Below, piece after piece: positions 1 to 11,835 of a stretch of DNA of 64,000 nt (position 1 is the first letter of the stretch; each line of letters opens with the position of its first letter). Source of the stretch: Heligmosomoides polygyrus polygyrus (Eukaryota; Nematoda; Chromadorea; Rhabditida; Heligmosomidae); the NCBI GenBank assembly GCA_947396885.1, contig OX377203.1, forward strand, positions 21,269,253 to 21,333,252, given 5' to 3'. The position numbers and the translations under genes are program-made. The notes below the pieces were generated by a model, which was not told where the DNA came from, did not search any database, and was given only the letters and a program-made list of their open reading frames with translations.

Positions 1-428
1 TGAAATCGTTTTTGACCGCCAGATATCTGGCAATATCGTACGCGAGTAACAATAGCAATTTTAAAGACTGGATCCAAACCTTGGGATTCCAGGGATAGCG
101 CGTGCAAAGAGCATCATCTTTCAGCGAGAGGAAACAGCTGCCTTCCTGTGATACTAAGTACATTACGGGGAACCTTGTGTCCCCGTACTCAGACCCCCAT
201 GGTTCAACACGCGAGTCTAAAGACCTTGGTCCGAAAGCACCGAGCAAAAGATCTAGTCTCGCTACCATTGACCTGGTAACGAGGGCCGGCCCAAAGAAAA
301 CCAAGACGGCCCCGGCCTACTATCTGGAGAAGGCGGGCTTATCGAATATATAGCTCAAACAATAGCGCAATCACAACAATAACAATGCTATTAGAATTGT
401 TGTTAGGAAGCGATCAAGTGTGATTCCC

Positions 429-612
429 GTGTATGTTGTATTTTCGCGTCCTACAGGTCCTCGCGCGAAATCTTCGCGCGCTATCGTAACCCCATGTCTA
501 TAGAAAACGTCAGCGGTCATGAATCATTCTGTCTTGGCTGAGAACGTTCTGAATAAACCTAAGCGAACGCTGTTCTCCGGCCATCCCAACAGTCGAGGAC
601 GTTGACTTCTGG
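429..612. repeat. Diverged direct repeat, copy 1
   Basis: This stretch and 866-1034 are diverged direct copies: both run from a GTATGTTGTATT start through a CGCGAAA..TT.GCGCGCTA core to an AATAAAC.TAAGC.GACGCTGTTCTCC block. Function is unknown. It could be part of an old element whose coding region I cannot recognise. Confidence 0.55.
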
Positions 613-760
613 GCCGAACCGGGATCGTGACGAGATGAGACATGCTCACAGACGTCAGTCGCCGCTATCCAAGAACCACACCGACAACTACCGTAACTGG
701 AAGGACCGTGGGTCGAGTCTTGTTGGATGGAATAGAGCCACAACGTCAGGACGACTCTCC

Positions 761-787
761 TTACACCATAAGAATGTTATGGTGTAA
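761..787. repeat. Short perfect hairpin
   Basis: TTACACCATAA is followed five bases later by its exact reverse complement. It lies between the two copies of the 0.4/0.9 kb direct repeat and may be a scar of a small TIR element. No function is inferred. Confidence 0.5.
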
Positions 788-865
788 TGTAGTGTAGTTC
801 CCGTGCCAGGTGTTAATGGGTGATCACGTATGTTCCCCTGTCGAACAGTGATCGAGTTGTGCCTG

Positions 866-1034
866 CTGTATGTTGTATTACCGCGTCCTGTACATATACA
901 CGGATCGTTGCGCGAAACTTTTGCGCGCTACTGTAACATCACATCTATGAAAGTCTTGGTCGAGAGCGACTTGAATAAACTTAAGCAGACGCTGTTCTCC
1001 GGCTATCCCAGCAGTCGTCGATGTTGGCTTTGTG
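866..1034. repeat. Diverged direct repeat, copy 2
   Basis: Second copy of the repeat at 429-612, in the same orientation. It reads as an open frame of 80 codons that spans its borders, but the other copy does not keep the frame, so coding is not supported. Confidence 0.5.
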
Positions 1035-4031
1035 AACTATTTCGATTGCGGCATTGTGTCGAATATGAATGAGTCTATTCAGTAATAATTAAAAACATGG
1101 TTAATCTTAATGTGAACCATCAACTTACCCTACAAAAATGTAGTCCAAACTAGTGGATAACTATGCCAGGATTCATCGAGAGCCGAACATGGAAAGTCCA
1201 AAGTACCTTTTAGTGCTGTATTTGTTGAAACCATCAAAGGTGCACTCACTAGAATGGGAGTCGGTAATGCTCGCCTGGGCGGAGCTTCTTACCGCAAGGC
1301 CGCATAAAAGAGCGCCATCAAGCTGTTCATAGTCAGTCGCGCAGAACCGCATCTTAATCGAACCACGGACGAGCAGTCAGCTCTTTCCTCAAGACGCCGT
1401 TCTTTGACTATCGACTGCATCACCTATCCAGACCACTGTCGTTCCTCTTACTGCTATTATGCATTTTTAGATGCATGCTTTTTTGTTTATCTGTTGTAAC
1501 AAATGCTGCATAGCTAATGAATGGCTATCCCTAGCGTCTCGTCGCGGCTTTATGCGAGGAAACTATGTTATGTTATGTTATGCGAGGAAAATTGAAGGTT
1601 GTTGCAACCCACATAAGTAATAATATTCGTTTCAAACACTGTATGCTTTATTCATCTAATTGACTCACCATGTATTTCATTCTACGGCCAAGGCTTTAGA
1701 CTTCTTGGCGCTGACTCAAGCCAATTCGTGGACCTTTCGCATCGTATATCTTTAGTTGCATGTAAGCTCAATAACAGATCGACGGTTTGACCCTGCCTCC
1801 ATGACATATAGTTGTATTAATGAAATTACATTGTAGTTGTTCCTTTGATGAGTCATTTTGAACTCAAAGAAACCCGTGGCTTTGCTGACCGCCCATTGTC
1901 ACTGTAGGTCAACAGCAATTTTGTCCTTTTTTCTAGTGACCGTAAGGACCTTCATAATGTACCCTATGGCAGTTCATTTCGACTGCGCTTTAAGCTTCAG
2001 CATTACTGCAATAATATATGTGTATAATATATGTGTATAATATAACGCCCTTATCCCGGAGTTCCCCATCAGTGATTTACCAGAGCGCTGTTTTTATAAT
2101 GGAAATCCCTGGGAGGCGTCAACTTGGCGGTTGAGAGGCAAACGCAGCAATGAGTTCCCCATCAGACGACCTTCCTTAGTATGGATCAACGCCGCTATGG
2201 TTACGACCTCCGAAATTTCTCCTAGGGTTTAGTTAACCAAGACTGACATAACAGAATTAATCATACAAGAAAACATTTCCAATTTATTTATTTCCTTCCA
2301 AAGAAAATCCATTCCGCAAACGCTTATAGAGGAACCGGCTACCATAGTTCTACGTTATCATTAGGCTACACAGGGAAAGACATAAAAGATAAGGAGATAA
2401 AATCCATACTGAGAAGACAGAGCTTCATGAGCAATGCGACTAGAAGAGAGACGAATAGAGCGTCATGACGAAGAAGAGGAAGGAAGAGACGAAACGGCGG
2501 CAGAGGTCGGACCCTCGCGGCTTCCGACGGTCCTTTTATTCTGATTTTCTCATATTTCGGTGGTCCATGGTGTCGATTGCCTGCACTCCATTCACTACGA
2601 CGGTTCCCAGCGGTTTGAAGTGTTATCTCGTCATCCCGACATGTGAATGGCAGTTGTGATCCGTTGGTAGGCTTAATTGGTTTTTCGTATTCTGAAGGGA
2701 CAGCGTTTGAATCGCGAATACGATGAATAGGTGTTTACGTCCAGGTATCAGGGTATCACTTCCGTCGTCCTTTTCTCGATATTTCCGTGTACTTCCATCG
2801 TCCTCGTTGGATACGTCTTCATTGTACTTACATATGGGAATGAAGTTTAATTACTTTTGTATTGGGTTTAAATCAAGCCTAACCTTCCGAACTGGTATCT
2901 ATCACTTATACCACATATATTTGCGTATTAATAACCTGAGAAATGGAATATCGGTTGAATATCTTCAGCAATCATCACGACGGCAACCAGCAGCAGCAAC
3001 AACCGCGTCAGGCCATGTAGCAACCACGAGCAACCACGTACATAGGTCAACAGTGCTGCCTTCCTCGACACGTCTCTTACTACCAAACACTTGCAATATC
3101 TGGTCTCATTGGTTTGTATTTTACATCATCCATGATGTAGTGGCTCTAGTGATTTCTGAGTTTCAGCTATTCACCAATCAGTAGGCTTTCAGCTGTTGTT
3201 TAAGATCGCTTCAGCACGTTGTAAGCGGCGTTGCGGAGTCATGAGAATGGCAACATGAGCCAGTACCCATCTAACAGTGAGAGTCGGTCAGCCTGACTGC
3301 TCACAGTCCTCGACCGTCTTCCGCTTCGTGTCTTCCGGCTTCGCGTGTCTGGCCCTGAGTTTTCTTCTAAAACTTATGGTTAGCTATTCACTTCCGCTTG
3401 CGTGACTATTCGCTTACTGTCGGGTTATGTCTAGGGACGCGTATTGTGGGAGTAACCATAAGTAAAGGAGGATTTCATGCTATTAATTCGTACCATTGGT
3501 TTAGGTCACTATGGTGTTTTAACACTCAAACCGGTGCCTTGTGCCACTAATCGTTTAGTCTCAGTTATTAGGTTTCTGCGCTTATCCATATGCTACCTAC
3601 GGCACTGGTGCTTGTAATCTCAGATACACACATTATCGCATGTTATTCCATTTTTTCATGTGCTTGCGTACTATTGAGTTTATGAGTACAATAAAGGTTC
3701 AATTGCCCAAGTTTGAGGTAATGACCGCTTTCGTGGAGCGTCTCGCTCAGATGGTCAAATTCGCGCGGCACCCATCAACCAACCGCTGCCGCGATTTAGT
3801 CTAGTATCACAGCCTCAGTCGTAACAACACAACAGCCGCCGACATTTTCAAAAAATATCACGAAGCAGACGAGAGACCTAGGACGGAGCCCAATAAAAGG
3901 CCAACTATTACGCCTCCGGGTCAGTCCCATCTCGTAGTCCCCCCTCATATCATTCTCTTTTCAATCCTACTTGAGTTCGTAGTACCCCTCTTAGACCCCC
4001 TTCATCCCGTCAAACGTATCGACCTAATGTT
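1035..4031. other. Stretch with no recognisable gene
   Basis: I see no conserved protein, no convincing exon and no RNA gene. There is a short TTATG repeat near 1565-1585. An AATAAA near 3690 follows a region that could be an LTR, with gag-like basic and proline-rich reading around 3730-3960, but no primer site or pol motif supports that. Confidence 0.4.
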
Positions 4032-4047
4032 GCAAATGTAGCGAAAT

Positions 4048-4294
4048 CTTCTTCTCCTGAGCGTTTAGTCCCGCGCAGTCGCAGGGTCCGCAGTTCTTGT
4101 GATCTGTCGCCACCTCATCCTATCAAGGGCGTCATCTGCCGTGGGGCCGACTTCGGCGAGATCTCTCTTGATGACGTCCTTCCATCTTTTCCTTGGGGCT
4201 CCTCTCGGACGCTTTTCGGGTGCCTCGAAATCTAGGGCCAACCTTGTGGGGTGATCCTCTGATCTTCTGAGGACGTGTCCATACCACCTCAGGC
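4048..4294 (-). mobile_element. 5'-truncated RTE-type non-LTR retrotransposon (3' end only)
   Basis: The minus strand encodes the C-terminus of an RTE-class reverse transcriptase protein: LRWYGHVLRR at the truncation point, then PRGAPRKRWKDVI and MRWRQITRTADP before the stop. The block is flanked by a perfect 16-bp direct repeat, GCAAATGTAGCGAAAT, at 4032-4047 and 4295-4310, as expected for target-primed insertion. The intact duplication points to a fairly recent insertion. Only the last 80 or so codons are present, so the copy cannot move by itself. Confidence 0.85.
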
Positions 4295-4454
4295 GCAAAT
4301 GTAGCGAAATAAGCGCAGTAAATAGGTGTATACATGCGCACATAAATCCAACAACTATTATAGCTACGGTTACTCCAAATCATACATAAATACCATGATA
4401 GCATGTTGGAATTGCGCACGCAGTCAAAGAGACGTGCTTGAAAAATCAAGTGAA

Positions 4455-5325
4455 TGTGCCATTTTTCACATCAAACTGGATGTTTTTAACCTGACACCTT
4501 TCCAATCATATGGACCTTTTCACGTCAAATTAGGCACTCTTCTAAACGAACCCAACGCGTTTGAAATCAATCTGAACATCTTTCAAATCAAAACGTTCTC
4601 CTTCCACATTAAATTAGAGACTTTCCAAATAGGTTAAAATATCTTTGTTCAAAGAACATTTTCGCACGAGCTTCTTTGAAGTCTTAATTCACCTACCCTA
4701 TAAATGAACGCATTGTTTGAAATTTTATAACATTCTTATATTTTTGAGGGAAAATAAGTGTGTAAAGCTTGTCCTAAAAAGCAGAAAGGCGATTATTTTT
4801 AGGGGCAGAAGAAAAGATTGCGTCACGCCGTCTTCCAAACCGTCGCGATTTTTATTTGATTGATAGCGAAAATTTCTACTTGCATGGATTTCGATACCTA
4901 TGAACGATGCGACAAAACCAGTTGTAAAAAACACACATATCCTCACCTTGATGCTTGGTGTAAGTAGCGTTTTACACCGCCAATCAAGTAAGCATCGCCA
5001 GCTTTTGGAGTGCACGGCGCGACCTCGTTCTTTATTGCACTATATGATTTGCTGTCACTTGTCGCGCTTTAAAATAGGTTTCAATTTGGTGTGTTCAAGT
5101 GTGTAACTCCAGGCAAACAGAGTTTCTACTATCAAATGCGAAATCATACATGAGTGCATGTTGCAATCTTTTCTTCTAACACAAAAATCCTTGCCTTCCT
5201 GCATTTGAAAACAAGCTTTAAACCATTATTTCTTATTGAAAATAAAACAACGTGTCCGCCTACTATGGTAGGTGAATTTAAGAAATTCAAGTAACTCATA
5301 TTAAATTTTACTTGAACAGGCAATC
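4455..5325. mobile_element. Non-autonomous relative of the iteron-TIR Tc1-superfamily element
   Basis: The left part has degenerate iterons of the type seen in the 25.1 kb transposon (TTTCACATCAAACTGG and TTTCACGTCAAATTAGGCAC), then a GTTCAAAGAACA..TTCACCTACC segment. That last segment returns inverted at about 5262-5320, so an inner inverted repeat survives while the outer right end is lost. The interior (about 4690-5045) matches 63.7-64.0 kb. No transposase is encoded. Confidence 0.6.
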
Positions 5326-5844
5326 ATTGTCGAGAGTCCGATGCTCGCGGTAGCACGGCGGACACAACTGAGAGAAGGTCTCCGAGGTTACGAGCTCTCG
5401 ATGATCAAGGACGCTTTTGGGCCAAATCGTCGAAAGTGGGCATGCCGTACGTGTCGTGAGCACCCGTAGGAAGATCAAGAGAGAACTGAGGCCCTACAGC
5501 CAGCTGGTCGGACTTCCTCGAGGACGCACAGGAGCACTCTAGCACACGACAGTATCGAATGGAGTCGTAGCTGGCGCTCAGCTTAAGATCGGTTTTTAAG
5601 AGGAGTTGAAGGGGGAAAGCAGCTCGACATGTGTGACGCATTCATTATTCATCGACAGCACACACTACGTGGAGAACCGAAGTGGGATGTCGTGGGGAAG
5701 GGCGAGGTAGAGCTGTGAAGCTTCCAAGAAGCTAACTACCAGCGCAGTCTGATCCACGGTTTGGTCCGCCGTGAACTACGCGGAAAGCTCGCCGTTTTCA
5801 ACGTCAAAAAGGGGGAATTATAATTCAAACCCTATTTATTTATT
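5326..5844. other. Stretch with no recognisable gene
   Basis: Nothing was recognised. The open minus-strand frames here have no domain or splice support. A TATT microsatellite at about 5833-5846 borders the mariner insertion. Confidence 0.4.
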
Positions 5845-5846
5845 TA

Positions 5847-6919
5847 TTAGGCTGTAACGAAATAAATGACACTGAACCACTGTAATTTTAAACAGTTAAT
5901 ATCTCGGCTTGTAGGCAAATTTATTAATCGAAATAAAAACCTTCTGATTCTACACATCTTTGCCAACGTGACACAAGCTTTTTTATCCCAGTAGCCTAAA
6001 AATCAGAAGTTCTGGGATTGACGAAATCTTCGAAGGCACTTTCGGCATCCTGTTGGTATTTGAATATTTTCCCTACCAAGAAGTCGCCAAGATGCTTGAA
6101 GAAATGGTAGTCTGTTGGGGAGAGGTCGGGAGAAAACGGAGGATGTGGTAGAGTTTCAATGCTCAGCTCATTCAATTTCTGCAACGTCATTCGTGCTACA
6201 TGGGGGCGAGCATTGTCGTGCAGAAGGAGAACTCGCCTTCGGTTTACCAAGGCCGGCCGGATATCCTTCAACTTTTTCATCATTTCTTCAATTTCAATGC
6301 AGTACTTCTCTGCCGTGATGGATTTACCGGGAGGGAGGAAGCTGTGGTGAATAATTCCCAGCGAACACCACCATACTGTCACCATTACTTTTTTTTGGTG
6401 CAATTCCGGCTTCGCAAAAACCTTGGGGCTCTCATCGCTGTCCACCCACTGTGCCGATCGTCGCCTGTTGTCGTACATTATCCATTTCTCGTCACAGGTT
6501 ACGATCAAGGAATGGGTCCGTTTCGTTCCGTAGAAGCAGTGCGGACGAGATCTCATATCGTCGGTTTCTTTGCTCCTCAGACAGCTCGTGAGGCACCCAT
6601 CTTTCCAGCTTTTTGGTCTTTCCAATTTCCTTCAGATGCCGGGCAGCTGTGTTGTGACTGACGCAAAGAACCTTCGCTATCTCCCTGGTACCATTGTGTG
6701 GATCCTCCTCTACCACATCTCTCAGCTTGTCCTCATCAACATCACTATGCCTCCCATAAAGTTTTCCCACTTTTACATAGAAAATTTGGTATTCACCGGT
6801 AGGGCAAAGTTTGCGCTTCTAAATGATATGCCACATGTTACGGTTTGTTCTTGATCAAACGCGTAAAGACGCGCCAAAAAATGGCGCGAGCCAGTGCCAT
6901 TTAATTCGTTACAACCTAA
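5847..6919 (-). mobile_element. Mariner element with TIRs and TA target duplication
   Basis: The ends are imperfect inverted repeats of about 28 bp: left TTAGGCTGTAACGAAATAAA, right (reverse complement) TTAGGTTGTAACGAATTAAA, both followed by a G.CACTG-type end. TA dinucleotides flank both ends (5845-5846 and 6920-6921). The element is about 1.07 kb, shorter than a full mariner of about 1.3 kb, because the N-terminal helix-turn-helix part of the transposase is missing. Confidence 0.8.
5996..6770 (-). pseudogene. Mariner transposase, frameshifted and N-terminally deleted
   Basis: This is a DDE transposase of the mariner family. The first frame starts inside the linker after the DNA-binding domain (GRHSDVDEDKL, then the second helix-turn-helix) and runs to FLDRN near 6500. 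The second frame continues with VTCDEKW (first catalytic Asp), HDNARPH (second Asp) and FSPDLSPTDYHFF (third Asp), the normal mariner order and D,D34D type. A one- or two-base indel near 6500 separates the frames. The first 90 or so residues are absent, so the copy is dead. The TIRs around it are intact enough to be mobilised in trans (inference). Confidence 0.85.
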
Positions 6920-6921
6920 TA

Positions 6922-7555
6922 TTTATTTAATATGCACCAAAAGTGCGCTTGAACACAACAAACTAAAAATAAAAACGCAGTAACCACAAAACATTTCTTG
7001 TGCGGCATTAGTAACAACAACATTGACAAAGTTAGATCGTGGGACATCACTGAATAGCTAAGGTAGGAGATCTAATCTTTCCTAAGCATTAGGAGTTTCA
7101 GATCAAAGTACTAGCTCACATTTTAAAAAATATGGCGAATGAAGTAGAATTATGTCGAAATACTTAAAGAAAATGTTAGGGCAAAACAGTTTATCATAAG
7201 CGTCAGAAGTGAGAAGCTTGGAGTTCAGTATAGCTATGGTGTGATTCCGAGTGAGTGAAGAAATCACTTTCGAGCAACTTCACGAGAGCGAAGCACCTTG
7301 GACTTCGGTCTAATTTCCAAGCATACCAAGACGAGTAACCAGCCACATTAAGCTTCCTCTCGGTATTGCTTCCATAAGAACTGAACTTGCCAAAAAATCA
7401 CTCCGACGAATATGTCTACATAAATGAAATTAAAACAAAAACGATGATAAAAAGGTTAGAAAAAGCGCGTATGTAACGAAGTGCTTTGCACTGAAACCCT
7501 AATTACCATTATTATTGAAGCATTAACCGCAAACATAGTGATATCAACAAACAGC
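6922..7555 (-). mobile_element. 3' end of a non-LTR retroelement, copy A
   Basis: The block matches 62560-63215 almost throughout. Read on the minus strand it ends in TTTTGGTGCATATTAAATAAATATT, so the TAAA-rich terminus marks the 3' end of a non-LTR element. It abuts the TIR of the mariner directly. No reverse transcriptase motif lies in the shared part, so this is probably 3' untranslated sequence or a SINE-like derivative. Confidence 0.6.
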
Positions 7556-7691
7556 ATAATCATCAAGAAGCAAACGAGCTCAGTCTATCAGCGTCAAAAT
7601 GCATGTGAAAGTATCCTTGCGTTCTACGCAGACGAAGTTTCATTCCGATGCACTAGACATGATGTCTGCCGTTAACCTTCGCACACTGTAA

Positions 7692-8884
7692 GGCCTATGG
7701 TATACTCCCGCTCGCTCCAGCGACGGGCGCGGGGCAACTGTCAACGGCGCGCCTTCGCTGCAGTGGCGGACGGCGCAGTGGGGCGCGATTGTCAGTTGGC
7801 GCGCCATCGCTCCCGCGATGCGTCGCAGAGGGGTGTTATACCTCCGCGTCGCGGAAGTGAAGCATACTCCCGTGCGACGGGCTGCGATGGTCGCGGAGGG
7901 GAGAGCGCTTGTCGTGCCCTATTCTCACTTATTTCTTCCGTGTGCACTTCCGCTCATTTATTTCGACACTTCCTTGGTTCGTGACCATACCACAGCTAGT
8001 GTCCAGTAGTGTCAGGCATGCAACTCGAGTGAACCGTACACAATGCACATAGAATCGACGGAATCAACCAAGTGAGCGAAGATTGTCCATCTGGCACACT
8101 ACAGGGCACCGGAAAAGTACGCCATGCGATTTCCAGAACTTCTATGTCATGGAAAATAAACTGCTCCAATCGCGTAAAGGCTGCTCGAATCATTTTGAGC
8201 CGCCCACGACGAAATCCCCCTGATCTGGTGAAGTTATAGAAATGATTGTGGAGATCTCAAAAAGGTGAAAAGAACGATGTAAACCCTTTCTCAAAATATG
8301 TAGCTATCTAAATTGGAGGAGTTATCGGCACGCGACGTTTTGCGACGGATTAGTCCATCGCAACCCTTTCTTTGAACCGTGCGACCCTAGCAGTATTGCA
8401 TCTCATGCGGGGTTAGGGTATTGCGACACTGCCACTGCTTTTGCTTTCTGTGCTCTAATACGGGTTGTCTTGAACAAACTCATGCGCTCTCTGTGAGGTC
8501 AAATAATCTTGTTCTGTTACATCAAAAATCTATGTAAACTCGTTTTGAGAAAGGAAAGACTGGATGTCCGACGGCGATTAAGGCATTTGATTCCTTTTCC
8601 TATACCTCCCGCCCCCCGCTGCATTTGTCTGAACATTCCTGCAGCACAATGTTCTCAGTTAGTCTAACTGGGCTCTTGAGCGAATTCACGACAGGTCTCA
8701 CTGTGGATGTGATGAACAAAGCACGATTTCGTCACTGCACTGGATCAGCTGATTCGCTAAAATTCCACAAAAGTATCCGTCTGCAGAACTGCGTGAACTA
8801 TGTCAGCCTCGGCGATGGCGACTGCTCGCGACGTGCATCGCGAGCCGTCGCGTCGCTGCAGCGGACGGGAGTATACCATAGGCC
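7692..8884. mobile_element. 1.2-kb non-autonomous PIF/Harbinger-like element
   Basis: Both ends carry the inverted repeat GGCCTATGGTATACTCCCG, flanked by TAA on each side (7689-7691 and 8885-8887). The 3-bp TWA-type duplication and the GGCC terminus are typical of PIF/Harbinger elements. The GC-rich subterminal parts are also similar (CCAGCGACGGGCG and GCAGCGACGCGACGG). No transposase frame is visible between. Related ends recur at 10.82, 29.83 and 35.74 kb. Confidence 0.75.
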
Positions 8885-9147
8885 TAACGAAGTAGTGTGA
8901 GATTGTCCGTGAGTAGGCATAAAAGTCAAGTTCTTACCGTCTGAGATTTGATTCACCACCTGGAACCTTGAAACAGAAAAACTTTGTCTCTGAACACATA
9001 TTCGCTGCATCTATTCACAATTTTCCTGAGGCTATGGCATGGGAATGTCACAACTAAGACCCACACTACAAACAGGCAACACATATAATCTGTGAATTTT
9101 AATAAAATTCATCCATAGCTTCAGAATGTGCTTAATATCTATACTCA

Positions 9148-9703
9148 TTACCTAATACCTACCAACTGGCCAAACTCAAGCTTCTCTAGCCTCCTTCTGA
9201 ATGAGGAGCTATTTTCGGCTTCTAGTATGTGAGGTGGAAGCAATTGCATCCACCTAGCACAGCGGTAGAAAAGACTATTAAACATTAGCGAATGCTTTTT
9301 CTTGCCAATTTTACGATAATGTATGTTGAAGCTACCATTGCGTATACTAGTTGGCATAAGCACCCAGTATTCACTAGCCGATAGTTTAGATTCTCTTGTA
9401 AGAATACGGAAACAGAAAGCTAAGTCCGAGATAATGCGTCCTTCCTCCAGCGTTTTCATCTCAAATGCTTTCAGCCTCTCGATATAGCTAGGGATGTCTG
9501 TTCTACATAAGGGATGCGCAAGACGGTACCATAAGAGTCGGTAAACACATGCTGCACTTTTTCATTTTGCGTATGTCTTTCTTTAAGTGGGGGCTCCAAA
9601 CTGCAGAGCTGTATTCAATACGAGGCAGTACGTATGACTTGTAGAGTCTCAACAATATTTCCTTATCTGAACATTTTATGCTACGAAGTATGCAGAAGAG
9701 CAT
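9148..9703 (-). mobile_element. Decayed CR1/jockey-like reverse transcriptase C-terminus
   Basis: Two minus-strand frames together give the C-terminal part of a non-LTR reverse transcriptase: LLRLYKSYVLPRIEYSSAVW followed by SPHLKKDIRKM, then after a frameshift near 9480 RIISDLAFCFRIL and a final RRRLEKLEF. The pattern (YKSYVLP..EY.S.VWSP) is that of CR1/jockey-type proteins. The catalytic core upstream is missing. Confidence 0.75.
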
Positions 9704-9769
9704 ACTGTAGGCCTTGCGAACTATGTCGTCAATAGAACTTGGAAGATGTTTTGGAAAAGACTTTTATCC

Positions 9770-10060
9770 CCTGGAGCAGCGCGGTCTTCACGTACAAGCC
9801 GTTCATCTTCCATCAGGATTAGGCACCTGCTCATAAATCGAAAACAGCATAATAGAAGGATGGCCTCCGTATAGCCCCGATCTTAACCCAACTGATTACT
9901 CTATTTGGTCCACTTGGAGACCGAGGCCTTTTCTAAATACCATCATTCGCCTTCGGAAGGCGTAGAAAGAAATGCCTATGGAAGACGTGCGTGCCACGCT
10001 GAATACGTGCGCGCCAGAGAAAGTTCGAGATCTGGTCATGTCAATGTGTTTGTAAATGTG
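9770..10060 (+). mobile_element. Tc1-like transposase C-terminal remnant
   Basis: Plus-strand reading gives EGWPPYSPDLNPTDYSIW, the third-acidic-residue block of the Tc1/mariner DDE domain (Asp in this copy), followed after a frame change by KEMPMEDVRATLNT, the usual C-terminal helix. Stops and a frameshift interrupt it, so it is a dead fragment. A sister fragment lies at 16655-16800. Confidence 0.7.
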
Positions 10061-10880
10061 CTAGTTAAGCTTATTCTAAAACGTCAAATCTCTTTTCGTT
10101 CGCTTTCATAGCGGTTGTTGGAACGTAATTTTGGGAGACCTTGTACTCCACTGCACCTAGAAGGCTTCCACAAGCGAACGCATGACAACACAATGCGAAA
10201 CACGAAACCCTGGCTAACATCGCTAAACACACTTTATTTTTTACATACAAACCCGATAATAACAAAGCGTACATACATGATCCAAAAACAGAAATGTACA
10301 ACAGGAACAGACAACCCATACATTTTCTAGGCCAATGTATAGATTTTTCACATAACAAATTAACAACTTCTACAGCATTAATGATTCATCTCTAGCGAAA
10401 CTCTGGCAGCTTAGTGCCTCAGCAATACAGCCATGCGCAAGTCGCCATCAATTTTTCGTGCACCTAAAGGCCTTCACACACTTTTGCGGCGACCCGCCAA
10501 GCAATCGGGTAAAGACGCAGAATCTGTCGCAGGCAGTCTCCGCACTCTGGTTATGAAAACGCGGCGGGCACGCTGCTTTTGCGCTGCTGTGAGAATTACC
10601 CAAACTTTTCCAGCTGCAGGTGTCGACGCGAAGCCGCGGAGGTATTAGCAGTGCCTGCTGCGACTGTAAGACCTCAGCACACAATCGCTGCGAAGCGGCA
10701 AAAAATGGGCGGAAAATGGAGATATGGCGCTGTGCTTCTCATCTTAGCAGCGCCACACACTTTTCAGGAGGATCACGTAAAGCAACCTTATTCAGGCAAT
10801 AGCTAGTGACACTTCATTAAGGCCTTTGGTATACTCCCGTTCGCCTCGACACGGATTTACAGAACGGCGACTCATATAGC
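10061..10880. other. Stretch with no gene; isolated MITE ends
   Basis: No gene was recognised. A left TIR of the GCGGC MITE family (AAAGGCCTTCACACACTTTTGCGGC-type) begins near 10466 with no matching right end. A PIF-like end, AGGCCTTTGGTATACTCCCG, sits at about 10822 in the same state. Confidence 0.45.
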
Positions 10881-11060
10881 GCGTGGGGCGGAGTGGCGTT
10901 CCACCCCCGCCCTTTAAACAGAGGCGTGGCAAATGTCTGCGTCTCCACTATCTCGTAAGGCAGCCACTGGACTCTCGAGGAAGCCCAGGAGGTTGATGGT
11001 GGGCGGGCCAGGGGGACGAGGGGGTAGAACGCTCGGCAGCGGGACAGGAGGTACACCCGC
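10881..11060. repeat. G-rich repeat, inverted partner of 41.65 kb
   Basis: The sequence from GCGGAGTGGCG through CTCCACTATCTCGTAAGGCAG to GGGGGACGAGG matches the reverse complement of about 41665-41840. Related G-rich material continues to about 11290. It contains homopolymer G runs and no coding signal. Confidence 0.6.
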
Positions 11061-11442
11061 CCCTGCTGGGGGGGGGGGGCGGCATCAGGAGGTACACCGC
11101 TGTTCTGCGGACCGGAAACTTTTGTTTTGCGTGTCAAAGGTTTCGTAAGGCGGCCGTCAAACTCTCGGTGAAGCCTAGGGGGTTGGGGGTGGGTAGCAAG
11201 GAGGATGAGAGGAAGCTGGCACGCCCCCCAGCAGGGGGCGGGTGTACCTCCTGACCGTCCCCCAGAACGCTCGTCCCCCAGCGCGGACGGAGTGGTTCAC
11301 GGACAACTCGGCCACATTCGTCCCCGCTACTGCTGAGTCACGTCGCTTTGCAGCGTGTCTGCCACCTCTCGCTGCCTCTCCGCTATTTCGCGCAATACTG
11401 CCTCCTGTAGGACCGTGTCTGCAACCTCTCGCTGCGTCTTCA

Positions 11443-11835
11443 TTATTTAGCACGCCGTCCCGCGTGGGAACATGCTGTTTCTTGAGCGATTTGCACGACC
11501 ACATCAGCTACTAAGCCTTGGATATCGCTGGCTGGAGTTCCCGTATAGGGTTGTGCCCTAAATTCATTGCACCTCTCGATCATCCTACGGTGAATAATAG
11601 AACGAGTGGCGCTTCTTGGCTCACAGAAGTGGGAGCGAACCGGATTTTCAGGAACCGTTATGAAGTGTCCACTTCTGACTTTGCAGGAAGGCGAAGGCTG
11701 ATTGTACATTTCGCGCTTTGGATCTTTAAGCAATCGGCATCCACAGCACACAAAGGTGCTGGTCTCTCCATCTGAGAGTGTCTTCCTATACGCCCACTCA
11801 TAGCACAGCTGACGATCTCGAGGTAAAATATGCAT
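11443..11835 (-). CDS. Cys/His-rich coding fragment, FLYWCH-like
   Basis: An open frame of 130 codons reads like real protein: CYEWAYRKTLSDGE, then FVCCGCRLLKD (a C-x2-C pair), then SGHFITVPENPVRSHFCEP and RRMIERCNEFRAQP. The order W, C-x2-C, H-x-C resembles the FLYWCH/MULE-type zinc-binding domains that are common in strongylid transposon-derived proteins (inference from memory). The frame is bounded by TTACCTCGAG/CGTCAG-type acceptor options on its right. It could be an exon of a host gene or a piece of a Mutator-like element; no partner exon was found nearby. Confidence 0.45.
   Translation of the reverse strand: MHILPRDRQLCYEWAYRKTLSDGETSTFVCCGCRLLKDPKREMYNQPSPSCKVRSGHFITVPENPVRSHFCEPRSATRSIIHRRMIERCNEFRAQPYTGTPASDIQGLVADVVVQIAQETACSHAGRRAK

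Noticed and set aside
2723..3184. 153-codon plus frame.
   Set aside because: The composition reads like random translation, with no recognised motif or splice support.
3190..3960. Possible LTR with AATAAA followed by a gag-like start.
   Set aside because: No second LTR, primer-binding site or pol motif was found in the window.
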